From: Paenibacillus endophyticus
Lineage (GTDB): Bacteria; Bacillota; Bacilli; Paenibacillales; Paenibacillaceae
NCBI RefSeq assembly: GCF_014192395.1
Contig: NZ_JACHXW010000002.1
Location: forward strand, 124,001-188,000
Direction: 5' to 3'
DNA length: 64,000 bases
In this document: piece by piece, positions 37,365 through 46,138 of the stretch
Numbering within the stretch: the first letter of the stretch is position 1
Layout: every line of letters begins with the position of its first letter
Program-made: the position numbers and the translations under genes
The notes under the pieces: model-generated
The model's input: only the letters and a program-made list of their open reading frames with translations
Databases searched by the model: none
Told to the model about the DNA's origin: nothing

Positions 37365-38480
37365 TTATGAGCCTGGTGTATAAATTTTATCGAAAATGCC
37401 GCCATCCGCAAAATGTTTGGTTTGGGCTTCTTTCCATCCGCCAAAGTCTTTGTCAATCGTAAGCAGCTCAAGTGATTTGAATTGCTCGGTATACTTAGCC
37501 GCAACGGTTTCAGAAATCGGTCGGTAGTAGTTTTTAGCCGCAATCTCTTGGCCTTCCTCGGTGTACAGGTATTTCAGGTATGCCTCGGCTACTTCACGAG
37601 TACCGCGGTCATCTACCACTTTGTCTACGACAGCAACCGGCGGCTCAGCCAATATGCTCAAGGATGGATAAACGATTTCGAATTTGTCAGGACCAAGCTC
37701 GTTAATCGAAAGGAAAGCTTCATTCTCCCAAGCGAGCAGCACATCGCCGATTCCACGTTCCACGAAGGTTGTCGTTGATCCTCGCGCTCCGGAATCCAGA
37801 ACAGGAACATGCTTGAACAGTTCAGCTACAAATTCTTGCGCTTTCGCTTCGTCATTGCCGTTTTGTTTCAATGCGTAGCCCCAAGCCGCCAGATAGTTCC
37901 AGCGTGCACCGCCTGAGGTTTTCGGGTTAGGCGTAATCACTTCAACTTTTTCCTTGGTAAGATCATTCCAGTCTTTAATGCCTTTCGGATTTCCTTTGCG
38001 AACAAGGAATACGATTGTAGAAGTATATGGGGAGCTATTATGTTCGAATTTAGATTGCCAATCCGCTTGGATCAAGCCGGGTTCTACGATCGCATCGATA
38101 TCATAGCCGAGCGCAAGCGTTACAACGTCGGCTTTCAGACCGTCAATTACGGCACGCCCTTGTTTGCCTGAACCGCCATGTGATTGCTTAATCGTTACTT
38201 CTTGGCCAGTCTCAGCTTTCCAATGCTTGGAGAATGCTTCGTTGAACGCTACATAAAGCTCACGAGTAGGATCGTACGAAACGTTCAACAGCTCAACAGG
38301 AGGCTTAGGCTCTTCTTTTGCTGGCTCTTCTGATGCTGTCGCATTCGTCGTTGAAGACTCGTTAGCAGGTTTATTCGTCGCTTTGTTTCCTGCGTTGTTG
38401 CCGCCTTGGCCGCAAGCTGCCAAAACCAGTACTAATGCTAATAGAATAATTGCTGACCGAACGTGAGTAATCTTTTTCAT
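37365..38480 (-). CDS. sbp: Sulfate-binding lipoprotein
   Basis: A 371-residue binding protein with a lipobox (LVLAAC) near residue 23, then a low-complexity Asn/Thr/Ala/Glu linker. The binding domain has [30 protein letters not shown] and [19 protein letters not shown], all typical of Sbp/CysP. The start at 38480 follows AGGGGTG. First gene of the sulfate operon. Confidence 0.93.
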   Translation of the reverse strand: MKKITHVRSAIILLALVLVLAACGQGGNNAGNKATNKPANESSTTNATASEEPAKEEPKPPVELLNVSYDPTRELYVAFNEAFSKHWKAETGQEVTIKQSHGGSGKQGRAVIDGLKADVVTLALGYDIDAIVEPGLIQADWQSKFEHNSSPYTSTIVFLVRKGNPKGIKDWNDLTKEKVEVITPNPKTSGGARWNYLAAWGYALKQNGNDEAKAQEFVAELFKHVPVLDSGARGSTTTFVERGIGDVLLAWENEAFLSINELGPDKFEIVYPSLSILAEPPVAVVDKVVDDRGTREVAEAYLKYLYTEEGQEIAAKNYYRPISETVAAKYTEQFKSLELLTIDKDFGGWKEAQTKHFADGGIFDKIYTPGS

Positions 38481-38536
38481 CTTGACACACACCCCTTTTT
38501 TAATTTAACAGGCTCGCAGAAACACGAATAAATACG

Positions 38537-38576
38537 ATCATGAACGGTCATGAACGGTCATGAACGGTCATGAACA
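38537..38576 (-). repeat. Four-copy 10-base tandem repeat in the sbp leader
   Basis: Four units of GTCATGAACG (plus strand), each containing the palindrome TCATGA; the outer two have one change each. The 10-base spacing places them on one face of the helix. They lie between the putative promoter and the sbp ribosome site. Confidence 0.85.
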
Positions 38577-38624
38577 GTGTTTCACTGTAATAGGTGTTTA
38601 CTCCGGTTGGTCCGGTCGAAAACC

Positions 38625-38687
38625 ATTATTCCTACCCGTTTAGTTGGTTATGGAAGAATCTTACCAGCGACCACCTAACACTGTCAA
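38625..38687 (-). promoter_or_regulatory. Probable sbp promoter with CymR-like operator
   Basis: TTGACA (38682-38687) and TAAGAT (38658-38663) are 18 bases apart on the minus strand. Just downstream, at 38625-38651, is ATAACC..GGGTAGGAATAAT, partly like the CymR operator that represses sulfur uptake in Bacillus (TAA-CC..GGAAT half-sites). The match is imperfect. Confidence 0.45.
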
Positions 38688-38837
38688 TACTTAATTTCAA
38701 AAAAATGATAAGTTTGATCAGAAAGCTTTATATGGGAAGCATATCCGCTGTACTTTCGCAATTCATCTCTATTCTGATAGATTTGACCTACACATTCGCC
38801 CCCCTTTTGTCCGCAACGGTATAAAGGAGGCGTCATA

Positions 38838-38948
38838 GCTTACTCACGTGCTGTAAGAACCCACATGCGCTTACAGCCACTCGCCCGCACGACACACTCA
38901 CCTTATTGGCGCTGTAAGCACGCCGATGCGCTTACATCCATTTCCCCG
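38838..38948. repeat. Two-copy ~55-base intergenic repeat
   Basis: Two imperfect copies built on GCTGTAAG, ATGCGCTTACA and CCCGCAC, in an otherwise empty part of the sbp-dnaI gap. TGTAAG and CTTACA within each copy can form a small hairpin. Confidence 0.6.
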
Positions 38949-39015
38949 CACTCCCCTGCTTCCCGGACAACACGCAGCTTTACGTCAGACAATCCATTAC
39001 CAACAACCATTTATG

Positions 39016-39073
39016 CAAAAAAAATAGCTTTGGCAGCATAATCCCCACAGGATCAGCCAGCCAAAGCTATTTC
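39016..39073 (-). terminator. Terminator of dnaB-dnaI
   Basis: AAATAGCTTTGGC and its exact complement form a 13-bp stem with a long loop, followed by T8 on the minus strand. Confidence 0.88.
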
Positions 39074-39082
39074 AAATTATTC

Positions 39083-39157
39083 CGTCCGTACTTATTATCG
39101 ACCGCACTTATTTCCATCCGTACTTATTATCGACCTCACTTATTTCCTTCCGCGCTT
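39083..39157 (-). repeat. Tandem repeat spanning the dnaI stop codon
   Basis: A 32-base unit (AAATAAGTGNGGTCGATAAT then AAGTACGGANGG) occurs twice with two differences, preceded by a half-unit inside the dnaI coding end (GAGAATAAGCGCGGAAGG). Each unit carries TAA at the position matching the dnaI stop (39140-39142). Confidence 0.85.
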
Positions 39158-40099
39158 ATTCTCGCCTTTTACCATTACCACTTCTACATAAGGACGAATC
39201 CGGTCCATTATCCGCTGACCTTTATGCAGCTCATCGCCATCCTTGCTCGTGAAGCTGAAATGCTGCTCCAACGCATCGAGCTCGTAATTAGACGTATAGA
39301 AGGTCGGCTTGCGCTGCATCCGGTAATTCAGTATGGCACCAAGCACATGGTCGCGAACCCAAGGGTTTAAATTCTCTGCGCCCATATCGTCGAAAATGAG
39401 CAAATCGGTTTCTTTCATCATTTCGACCGTTTCCTTCAGCTTGCCGGGCTCATGCATCAGTGATTTCAAATCCTCTACGAAATCCGGCATATAGACGATT
39501 ACGCCTGAATAACCGGTTTTGGCAAGCTCATGCAGCAAGTAGCACATCAGATAGGTTTTACCGGTTCCAAAACGTCCTGCCAAATACAGGCCTTCTTCTT
39601 GCAAGCCATTCTCCTTCGTCCGATCGATGTAGCGGAGAATTTGACCGACAGCCTTCGTCCGTTCCCTATCGCTCTCCAAAATTTCATCTAAGGAATAGCC
39701 GCGCTGCAATGCTTTCTCATCGATATAAAAGCTCCGTACACGGCTTCGAATCTGGTCCTCCGTTTGGCGGGCATTAAATTTCTTGCACGCCACCTTGCGG
39801 TCATACAGCTGTGTCAGGCCGTTCAGCGATTCTGAGCTTAACAAGGTGTAATGTCCTTCAAAGTCATTCGGACAATTATCTAGCCCCGGGCAATTCGTAC
39901 AATTCCGGTACTCTGTGACGTATTGGTATACGCGGTTCAGATTCAGACGAATCGTCTGATCGTCCAAATCCGGATATTTCAGTCTTAGCTTCTCTACAAG
40001 CGGTTCTGCAAGCAGTTCGGTCAGCTTAAGCTCCGCTTGCTCTGTGATGGCTTTGCCTGACGGCCAAGCCTTCAGCAAATCGCCCATCGATTCCATCAT
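39140..40099 (-). CDS. dnaI: Primosomal helicase loader DnaI
   Basis: A 319-residue AAA+ helicase loader. The N-terminal zinc-binding domain has CTNCPGLDNC and a later Cys. The C-terminal ATPase has Walker A GRFGTGKT, Walker B LLIFDDMGAEN and an arginine-rich C-terminus. It loads the replicative helicase during initiation and restart with DnaB and DnaD. It starts 15 bases after dnaB. The last codons (ENKRGRK) arise from a repeat. Confidence 0.95.
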   Translation of the reverse strand: MMESMGDLLKAWPSGKAITEQAELKLTELLAEPLVEKLRLKYPDLDDQTIRLNLNRVYQYVTEYRNCTNCPGLDNCPNDFEGHYTLLSSESLNGLTQLYDRKVACKKFNARQTEDQIRSRVRSFYIDEKALQRGYSLDEILESDRERTKAVGQILRYIDRTKENGLQEEGLYLAGRFGTGKTYLMCYLLHELAKTGYSGVIVYMPDFVEDLKSLMHEPGKLKETVEMMKETDLLIFDDMGAENLNPWVRDHVLGAILNYRMQRKPTFYTSNYELDALEQHFSFTSKDGDELHKGQRIMDRIRPYVEVVMVKGENKRGRK

Positions 40100-40114
40100 C
40101 TGCTCACACCGCCT

Positions 40115-41647
40115 TTATCCTTTGCCTTCTAATTTGCGCGCCAGCTTGCGAAGCTCCTCAAGCTCGTCTGCCGACACCTCTGTGGAAGTTGTGTCCTCTT
40201 GTACAATCGGAATGGACGGCTTGCGAGAAGTTCCTCGGCTGCCGCTTCCCCCCCGTGCACCGCCCTTGGCATTGTTGTAACCACCGGCGTAGCTGAGCGC
40301 CGCTTCTTTGCGTCGCTCCTTATCCTGCTCGACTTGCGCTTGCTCCCGAACATACACAACCGCTTTCTCAAACGTATCGATTTGTTTCACAAGCATATTG
40401 GAAGCTACTGCATCCAAAAACGTTTTTGTTACACGCTGCGCGTCATTTGCTCCGATAACATAATGGATAAGTACATTGATCACGGGCCCAGCCAATTTAT
40501 AATTCAGATCCATTCGCTCGAATACACGCTCGATCCAATCCGGTACAGCACCAGGGAAAAAACGCTGCAGAAACCGGGTATGCGGCTCGTTTCTCATGAG
40601 CATATTGTACTGCTGGACATCGCATCGGCCGCTGAGCTGATTCGGAACCTGCAAATAATGCTGTTCCTGAACCTCGAACTCCTCTGTCAATTCATCAGGA
40701 TCTGCCTGCTCTTCCCCTGATACGACCGGCGTACGTGAAAGCGCTCGCTGCCGCTCCCCTTCCCGCTTCTTGTCCTGCCTATAGAATTGATTAGCTCGCA
40801 GCTGCAGCTCATCAACGTTAAGCGTACCGCTCTCGCTAAAAATTCCGTCTTCATCAAGCAAACGGCATATATCTACAACGCCTAGACTATATTTGTAGGC
40901 CACATAGTTGACCTGAGCAAGCTGTTCTTCGTCGCTACGCAAGCGCTCCACAAAGCGGCGATTGGCGGAGTTGCGCGGAAACCGCAATATAATCTCTCCA
41001 TACGGAATGCCTGCTGTAGCCTGAGCAGCTCTAGCGGAAGCCTGTCTAGATGGCGCAACCTCCGTGAGCGCTTGCTCAAGCTCGTCATCCACCGACTGCA
41101 TATTCAGCTTGAACAGCTCGTAAAATGGCACCGAGATATTTTCTTTCGCCAATTGCGCGCCTGCCAGCTCATCCGGTTCGTTAGCCCCAAATGATTCGCG
41201 CAGCGAGATCACCGCATATTTGCCAACCTTATCGCGCAGCAGCATCGTCAAATGCATATTGCGGAAAAATTCCGCTGGCGACAATGGCTGCGACAGCTCG
41301 TATTCGTATATAACATCCGCATTATCGGGTACGCCTAGTCGCGAGGTTTGCAGCAAGCCAACTGCCTCCAGCTTGGATGCCTGCTCAATCAAGTGCTTGC
41401 GCCCTCGCTCATTCATTTCAAGTCCGAGTCCAAGAAACAGCTTGCGCTGCGGCTCGATAGCTGAGTAACCGGAGGTTCCCTCCGAGATTCCGTGGTAAAG
41501 CTGCTGATAAAATGCGACAGCAAAAGCGCCAACCATCGGTTGATAGATTAGCGAAAGCATTTTGTAGTCCAGACTGCTTAAAGAAAAGTCACGGAATATG
41601 TAGTATCTATGATGCTCCGTGTATTGCAATATATTATTGATGCGCAC
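40115..41647 (-). CDS. dnaB: Replication initiation and membrane attachment protein DnaB
   Basis: A Gram-positive DnaB (helicase co-loader) of 510 residues. The N-terminal part has ILQYTEHHRYYIFRDFSLSS and MLSLIYQPMVGAFAVAFYQ, as in Bacillus DnaB. A DnaD-like domain lies near 375-440 (FFPGAVPDWIERVFERM, NVLIHYVIGAND). The tail is Gly/Arg/Ser-rich. I place the start at GTG 41647 because GGGATGGAG precedes it; an upstream ATG at 41674 has no ribosome site. It acts with DnaI. Confidence 0.9.
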   Translation of the reverse strand: MRINNILQYTEHHRYYIFRDFSLSSLDYKMLSLIYQPMVGAFAVAFYQQLYHGISEGTSGYSAIEPQRKLFLGLGLEMNERGRKHLIEQASKLEAVGLLQTSRLGVPDNADVIYEYELSQPLSPAEFFRNMHLTMLLRDKVGKYAVISLRESFGANEPDELAGAQLAKENISVPFYELFKLNMQSVDDELEQALTEVAPSRQASARAAQATAGIPYGEIILRFPRNSANRRFVERLRSDEEQLAQVNYVAYKYSLGVVDICRLLDEDGIFSESGTLNVDELQLRANQFYRQDKKREGERQRALSRTPVVSGEEQADPDELTEEFEVQEQHYLQVPNQLSGRCDVQQYNMLMRNEPHTRFLQRFFPGAVPDWIERVFERMDLNYKLAGPVINVLIHYVIGANDAQRVTKTFLDAVASNMLVKQIDTFEKAVVYVREQAQVEQDKERRKEAALSYAGGYNNAKGGARGGSGSRGTSRKPSIPIVQEDTTSTEVSADELEELRKLARKLEGKG

Positions 41648-41723
41648 TGCACCAGCTCCATCCCTTGCTTTCATTCTATCATTTTAACATAAAAACCGTT
41701 GTTCAGGACGTGTCGAAAAATAG

Positions 41724-41752
41724 AAAAATCCCCCGAATGAGGGATTTTTCGA
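41724..41752 (-). terminator. Terminator of yuiB
   Basis: AAAAATCCC and GGGATTTTT with a short loop. A and T runs on both sides make it bidirectional. Confidence 0.85.
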
Positions 41753-42043
41753 TTAGAACATTTTATAGCCGCCCTTGCGGAGCGCCTGTATGGCCCAACC
41801 GCTTACATAAGCGCCGACCAAAGCTCCGATGACCGGAATGTAGTCAATTATCGTGTAGTGGGCAAAGTTTTGAATCGTCGTCTCCGCCGAAGCATCCCAT
41901 GGAGCCCATATGCCAAGTACAATCAAAGCTATAATAAATAAATATATCGGGAACCATGTTGTTTTTAAAAGCATATTCAGAATAAAGCCGATACCGAACA
42001 TCATAACTAAAAACAGCACCGTTGCGATAATTAACTGAAGCAT
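41753..42043 (-). CDS. yuiB: YuiB-like membrane protein
   Basis: A 96-residue protein with three hydrophobic helices (FLVMMFGIGFILNMLLKT, FIIALIVLGIW, then VIGALVGAYVSGWAI). It resembles B. subtilis YuiB in length and in the GIGFxLNMLL block. In Bacillus yuiB sits beside yumB and yumC, and both are within 3.5 kb here, supporting the name. Function unknown. The start follows AAAGGGGAAG. Confidence 0.8.
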   Translation of the reverse strand: MLQLIIATVLFLVMMFGIGFILNMLLKTTWFPIYLFIIALIVLGIWAPWDASAETTIQNFAHYTIIDYIPVIGALVGAYVSGWAIQALRKGGYKMF

Positions 42044-42206
42044 CGAAACTTCCCCTTTCAGACTCTCGTTATTAGTTTAATTAATGGCCCGAAGGAAGTC
42101 AATTACGAAAGGACAAATGTCACAAGACCGCCATTTGCTCCGCTTGCCCAGAGTACGATACAATGATGGCAGCATCATTATGGAGCTTGAAGGGAGCATT
42201 TATTCA

Positions 42207-42953
42207 ATGAGTGAAGCAGCACAAACATTAGAAGGCTGGTACGCGCTGCATGATTTCCGCAGCATCGACTGGACCGCATGGCGCTTAGCCGATGAGAGCG
42301 AGCGCAGCCGTGCGCTGGACGAGCTGCAAAGCTTTTTGCAGCAATGGTCAACAGTTGAAGAAAATAAGGAAGGCAGCACTGCTGTCTATTCCATCGTCGG
42401 TCAGAAGGCTGACTTTATGTTCATGCATCTGCGTGAAACACTTGAGGACTTGAATGCCATCGAGACCGCATTCAACAAAACGTCCTTCGCGAGCTTCACC
42501 TACCCGGTGCACTCTTATGTGAGCATCGTCGAGCTTAGCAACTATATGGCGGCACCTGGATCCGATCCGATGCAAAATCCGGATATTATCGCAAGGCTGA
42601 AGCCTACGCTTCCGAAAGCAAGCCACATTTGCTTCTATCCGATGAACAAACGCCGCGACGGGCAAGACAACTGGTACATGCTGAGCATGGACGAACGCAA
42701 AACGATGATGCGCAGCCACGGCATGATCGGCCGCTCCTACGCGGGCAAAGTGAAACAAATCATTACCGGCTCTGTCGGCTTCGACAACTGGGAATGGGGC
42801 GTGACACTATTTGCGGACGACGCCTTGCAGTTCAAAAAGCTCATCTATGAAATGCGCTTTGACGAAGTGAGCGCGCGTTTCGCTGATTTCGGCGATTTCT
42901 ATATAGGCAACTTTCTGAACGGTGAGAAATTCGCAGAACTTCTGGCGATATAG
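42207..42953 (+). CDS. chdC: Coproheme decarboxylase (HemQ family)
   Basis: A 248-residue enzyme of the chlorite-dismutase-like fold. [14 protein letters not shown] at the start and the haem-side block [20 protein letters not shown] with RSHGMIGR are typical of Firmicutes ChdC. It turns coproheme III into haem b, the last step of the Gram-positive haem pathway, using peroxide. The ATG at 42207 follows GAAGGGAGC; upstream in-frame codons give no family sequence. It stands alone with its own terminator. Confidence 0.94.
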   Translation: MSEAAQTLEGWYALHDFRSIDWTAWRLADESERSRALDELQSFLQQWSTVEENKEGSTAVYSIVGQKADFMFMHLRETLEDLNAIETAFNKTSFASFTYPVHSYVSIVELSNYMAAPGSDPMQNPDIIARLKPTLPKASHICFYPMNKRRDGQDNWYMLSMDERKTMMRSHGMIGRSYAGKVKQIITGSVGFDNWEWGVTLFADDALQFKKLIYEMRFDEVSARFADFGDFYIGNFLNGEKFAELLAI

Positions 42954-43018
42954 CCGATTATTTAGGGGTTGTCTCTAAAGGGTAATCCCTTTTCGGCCAT
43001 TCACATAAGAATGGACTG

Positions 43019-43065
43019 CTGAACCTTCATCCCACTATAAAGTGGAGGTGGAGGTTCTTTTTCAA
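43019..43065 (+). terminator. Terminator of chdC
   Basis: GAACCTtCaTCCcACT pairs with AGTGGAGGTGGAGGTTC, followed by TTTTTC. Confidence 0.85.
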
Positions 43066-43159
43066 CTTTATAATATGTAGCAATTTAGTCGATGCAATTT
43101 TCAATAAAATCATATGTGCCAGAATGGTTCCATTCCGCGTCCTTGCAAATCGCCACGAA

Positions 43160-43216
43160 AAAAGGCCTTCGCAAGAAACGGCATCAATGCCGCTTCCATA
43201 GCGAAAGCCTTCCTAT
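43160..43216 (-). terminator. Terminator of the yumB operon
   Basis: AAGGCTTTCGC pairs with GCGAAGGCCTT, and the loop contains a second hairpin (GCGGCATTGATGCCG). T6 follows on the minus strand. Confidence 0.82.
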
Positions 43217-43222
43217 ATAAAA

Positions 43223-43489
43223 CTATTCCTCGTCTTCATCCTCATCGTCTTGCAGGCCAAGGCGCTTTGATTCCAAGTATTCCTGGGTAGCACGGTCGCG
43301 TTCGCGGCCTTTGTCCTTCAAGCGCTCAATAGCCGGCTGAATCAGCAGGTCCACTTCTTTTTGCACCGTATAGGCCAAATCGTAGCGCGTCTGCGACTCT
43401 AGGAAGGAACCAACCTCCATCAAAGCATTGTAACGATCAAGCTCATCCCGTGTCAGCAAGCCGCGCACCTGTACGCTGCAATGTCTCAT
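43223..43489 (-). CDS. Small conserved acidic protein downstream of yumB
   Basis: An 88-residue soluble protein I do not recognise. It has VRGLLTRDELDRYNALMEVG, a charged helix (KDKGRERDRATQEYLESKR) and a very acidic tail (DDEDEDEE). Its ATG overlaps the yumB stop by one base (TAATG), so the two are translationally coupled. An accessory role to the NADH dehydrogenase is possible but unproven. It ends at a strong terminator. Confidence 0.75.
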   Translation of the reverse strand: MRHCSVQVRGLLTRDELDRYNALMEVGSFLESQTRYDLAYTVQKEVDLLIQPAIERLKDKGRERDRATQEYLESKRLGLQDDEDEDEE

Positions 43490-44682
43490 TATAGGAATTT
43501 GCCTTTGCGAAGAACGAGCGAGATCCCGCCGATAATGAACAGGTAGCGCAGGTCGATTGCTTTTTTCAGCCAAGCTGCTACGCGCCCTTTATACTTTTTG
43601 CCGAACGCGATGCCGATTGCCTCTCCTTTGCCAAGTGATGCAACTGTTCCTTTGTTGCTGAACGTGAAGCCCTTTGGCGGTTGGTTGCGGATCGAAGCAA
43701 CCAGATTATGCGCGCATACAACGCCCTGCTGCATGGCAATTTGAGCAGTTGGCGGATACGGACGGCCTTCCGGATTAAACATAAGTGAATTGTCGCCTAC
43801 GATATAGATATTCTCATTGCCTGGCGAACGAAGGAACTCATCCACCTTCACGCGGCCGCGCATCGTCTCGAAGCCAGCTTCTTCAATGAGGCGGTTGCCG
43901 CGGATTCCGCCGGTCCAGATGACTGTTGCAGACTTGATTTCTTCACCTTCTCCAACTACAACACCCTCAGGCGAACACTCTTTGATCGCCGTTCCAATGC
44001 GGAACGTGACACCTTTCTTCGTCAATACGTCCATGCCGTATTCAACAAGCTCAGGATCAAAGCCTGGAAGTGCCGTTGGCGCAGCCTCGATATTGTAAAT
44101 TTTCACTAGCGCAGGATCTACGTCGAATTGCTTGCAAAGCTCTGGGATACGGTCGGAAAGCTCGCCAACAAATTCAATTCCAGTAAAGCCTGCGCCGCCT
44201 ACAACGAAAGTCAAATAATCCGTACGGTGCGGTTCGCGCTTGAAACGAGCAAATTGATACTCGATATGTTCGCGAATTAAACGAACGGAGTTGATGCTGC
44301 GGATATTCATGGCATGCTCGCCAAGGCCCGGAATGCCGAATGTTTCAGGCTCGCCGCCAAGTCCGATTACCAAATAGTCGTAAGAGAGCGTCCCGTCTTC
44401 GAGAATAACTTTTTTATCCTGCGGACGAATTTGCACGACCGTCGATTTCACGAAATCGATTTTGAATTCATCGATCAATTTCGAAATGCTCACACGTGCG
44501 TTTTCTGGATTGTCCGTCCCAGCGGCAGGCATATGAAGATGTGTTGTAATATAATGATAGTCATGTTTATTAACTAGCGTAACGTCAGCTTCATTGTAGT
44601 TTAATTCTTTTTGCAAGCGAAGTGCTGTTAGTATGCCTCCGTACCCTGCGCCAAGAATGACGATTTTAGGTATGTTGCTCAT
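43489..44682 (-). CDS. yumB: Type II NADH dehydrogenase (YumB-like)
   Basis: A 397-residue FAD enzyme. It has the FAD fold IVILGAGYGGILTALRL, the NADH fold FVVGGAGFTGIEFVGEL and the conserved VYIVGDN-type motif (IYIVGDNSLMFNP), with PYPPTAQIAMQQG. A C-terminal amphipathic tail serves as membrane anchor. It passes electrons from NADH to menaquinone without pumping protons. A Rex-like site overlaps its promoter region. Confidence 0.93.
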   Translation of the reverse strand: MSNIPKIVILGAGYGGILTALRLQKELNYNEADVTLVNKHDYHYITTHLHMPAAGTDNPENARVSISKLIDEFKIDFVKSTVVQIRPQDKKVILEDGTLSYDYLVIGLGGEPETFGIPGLGEHAMNIRSINSVRLIREHIEYQFARFKREPHRTDYLTFVVGGAGFTGIEFVGELSDRIPELCKQFDVDPALVKIYNIEAAPTALPGFDPELVEYGMDVLTKKGVTFRIGTAIKECSPEGVVVGEGEEIKSATVIWTGGIRGNRLIEEAGFETMRGRVKVDEFLRSPGNENIYIVGDNSLMFNPEGRPYPPTAQIAMQQGVVCAHNLVASIRNQPPKGFTFSNKGTVASLGKGEAIGIAFGKKYKGRVAAWLKKAIDLRYLFIIGGISLVLRKGKFL

Positions 44683-45013
44683 CGTATGATCCCATCCATT
44701 CCTCTTATCTTTGTCATTTTACATTGTGAAAAATTACACATGCTAAACCGAATATCTATAATTATAAGTTCAGTGTGTTCTAATTGAAGCCGTTTTATCA
44801 ATGTATCATTCACTCGGAAACAAGAGGTTTCTCCACTCTTTGCAAACAGTCCCGAGCATAACATACATCAGAAATTTTACATAGTTTTAAGTAAAAGTTC
44901 AAGGGCAAAATATACGAAATTGTTTAGAACTCTATACAAATTAAATATTTCCTTCTTCTTCTATGAAGGATTATAATTGAAAACGTAATGCTTATAACAT
45001 GGAGGTGGCTACA
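44683..45013. promoter_or_regulatory. Divergent region between yumB and yumC
   Basis: 331 bases with no gene. On the plus strand TATAAT (44972-44977) lies ~40 bases before yumC with a weak -35. On the minus strand TAAAAT near 44716 may serve yumB. Confidence 0.5.
44724..44741 (-). promoter_or_regulatory. Rex-like operator upstream of yumB
   Basis: TTGTGAAAAATTACACAT matches the Rex consensus (TTGTGAA-N4-TTCACAA) at 12 of 14 fixed positions. It lies just upstream of a TAAAAT -10. Rex is the NADH/NAD+ sensor and represses NDH-2 genes in Bacillus. Confidence 0.5.
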
Positions 45014-46015
45014 TTGACTAACCCTGATACAACAGCAAGCCCAGTCGATATTTTAATTATAGGAGGAGGGCCTGCAGGCTTGTTCGCTGCTTTCTATGGC
45101 GGGATGCGCCAAGCATCCGTTAAGCTTATTGAAAGCATGCCTCAACTAGGCGGTCAGCTTGCAGCGCTATATCCTGAAAAATATATTTACGACGTTGCTG
45201 GATTTCCAAAAGTAACGGCACAAGAGCTGGTTGACCGATTGGTGGAGCAGCTTTCGCATTTCGAGCAAGAAATATGCTTGGAGGAAAAGGTAAATAACGT
45301 CATTAAGCATGACGAACGCCTCTTTGAGATTATAACTGACAAAGGTTCACATTATGCCAAAGCCGTTATTATTACAGCTGGGGTAGGCGCGTTCGAGCCT
45401 AGAAGGCTTGAGCTGCCGGAGGCTTCCAAATTCGAAAAGAATAATCTTCATTATTTTGTAGGTGACTTGCAGCGGTTTAGAGGGCAGAAGGTACTGATAA
45501 GCGGCGGCGGCGACTCAGCCGTAGATTGGTCACTCATGCTCGAGCCGATAGCGGAAAGCGTGACGCTAATACACCGAAGAGATAAATTCCGAGCGCATGA
45601 GCATAGTGTCGAACAGTTGAAGCAATCCAGCGTGAATGTCCTCACGCCAAAGGAAATTACAGCGCTGCACGGCGAGGACCGTATAACGAAACTGACACTG
45701 ACCGATGTCAAAACGATGGAAACAACCGAGCTGGATGTTGATGCCGTCATCGTCAATTTCGGTTTCATCTCTTCGCTTGGTCCTATAGCGGATTGGGGCA
45801 TTCACATTCAGGGAGGTTCGATTGTTGTGGATACCCGGATGGAGACGAACATACCGGGCATATTCGCGGCTGGTGATATTACGACTTATCCTGGCAAGCT
45901 TAAGCTGATTGCAGTAGGATTCGGCGAGGCTCCGACTGCGATTAACAACGCGAAGGTTTATGTTGACCCAAGCGCTAAGCTGTCGCCTGGTCATAGCAGC
46001 AATATGAAAAGATAA
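45014..46015 (+). CDS. yumC: Ferredoxin/flavodoxin-NADP+ reductase (TrxR-like, YumC)
   Basis: A 333-residue flavoenzyme built like thioredoxin reductase but without a CxxC. FAD fold [22 protein letters not shown] fold [15 protein letters not shown] and [17 protein letters not shown] are diagnostic of the YumC type. It reduces ferredoxin or flavodoxin with NADPH. The start is TTG 45014, because the earlier ATG at 44999 lies within its own GGAGGTG site. Divergent from yumB, as in related genomes. Confidence 0.95.
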   Translation: MTNPDTTASPVDILIIGGGPAGLFAAFYGGMRQASVKLIESMPQLGGQLAALYPEKYIYDVAGFPKVTAQELVDRLVEQLSHFEQEICLEEKVNNVIKHDERLFEIITDKGSHYAKAVIITAGVGAFEPRRLELPEASKFEKNNLHYFVGDLQRFRGQKVLISGGGDSAVDWSLMLEPIAESVTLIHRRDKFRAHEHSVEQLKQSSVNVLTPKEITALHGEDRITKLTLTDVKTMETTELDVDAVIVNFGFISSLGPIADWGIHIQGGSIVVDTRMETNIPGIFAAGDITTYPGKLKLIAVGFGEAPTAINNAKVYVDPSAKLSPGHSSNMKR

Positions 46016-46050
46016 CCATATGACCTATTGCACGTTTAGTTAAAATTCAA

Positions 46051-46138
46051 ACATAAGGGTATCCTAACCTTGGCGTTTAATCAAACGTTCACCTATCGCA
46101 TACATATGCGAGGCGTGCCAAGGAGGATACCCTTATGT
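46051..46138 (+). promoter_or_regulatory. Long 5' hairpin that hides the ribosome site and start codon
   Basis: Arms 46051-46074 and 46117-46138 pair over 22 bp with a 2-base bulge (AA). The right arm contains AGGAGG and the ATG. The enclosed 42 bases hold two perfect small hairpins (GTTT/AAAC and CGCAT/ATGCG), giving a cloverleaf-like fold. No T run follows, so it is not a terminator. Confidence 0.8.

Larger units (their letters stand above)
38481..39015. other. Long intergenic region upstream of sbp
   Basis: 659 bases separate sbp from dnaI. They hold the sbp leader with a 10-base tandem repeat, a promoter with a CymR-like sequence, a two-copy repeat (38838-38948) and the dnaI terminator and repeat. 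No credible gene was found. Confidence 0.6.

Noticed and set aside
38537-38576. Possible CRISPR remnant
   Set aside because: Ten-base units are directly joined with no spacers and no cas genes are nearby.
42960-43010. Insertion-sequence end near GGTTGTCTCTAAAGGG
   Set aside because: No matching inverted repeat, target duplication or transposase was found.
44999-45013. ATG 44999 as the yumC start
   Set aside because: It overlaps the GGAGGTG site itself; TTG 45014 is correctly spaced.
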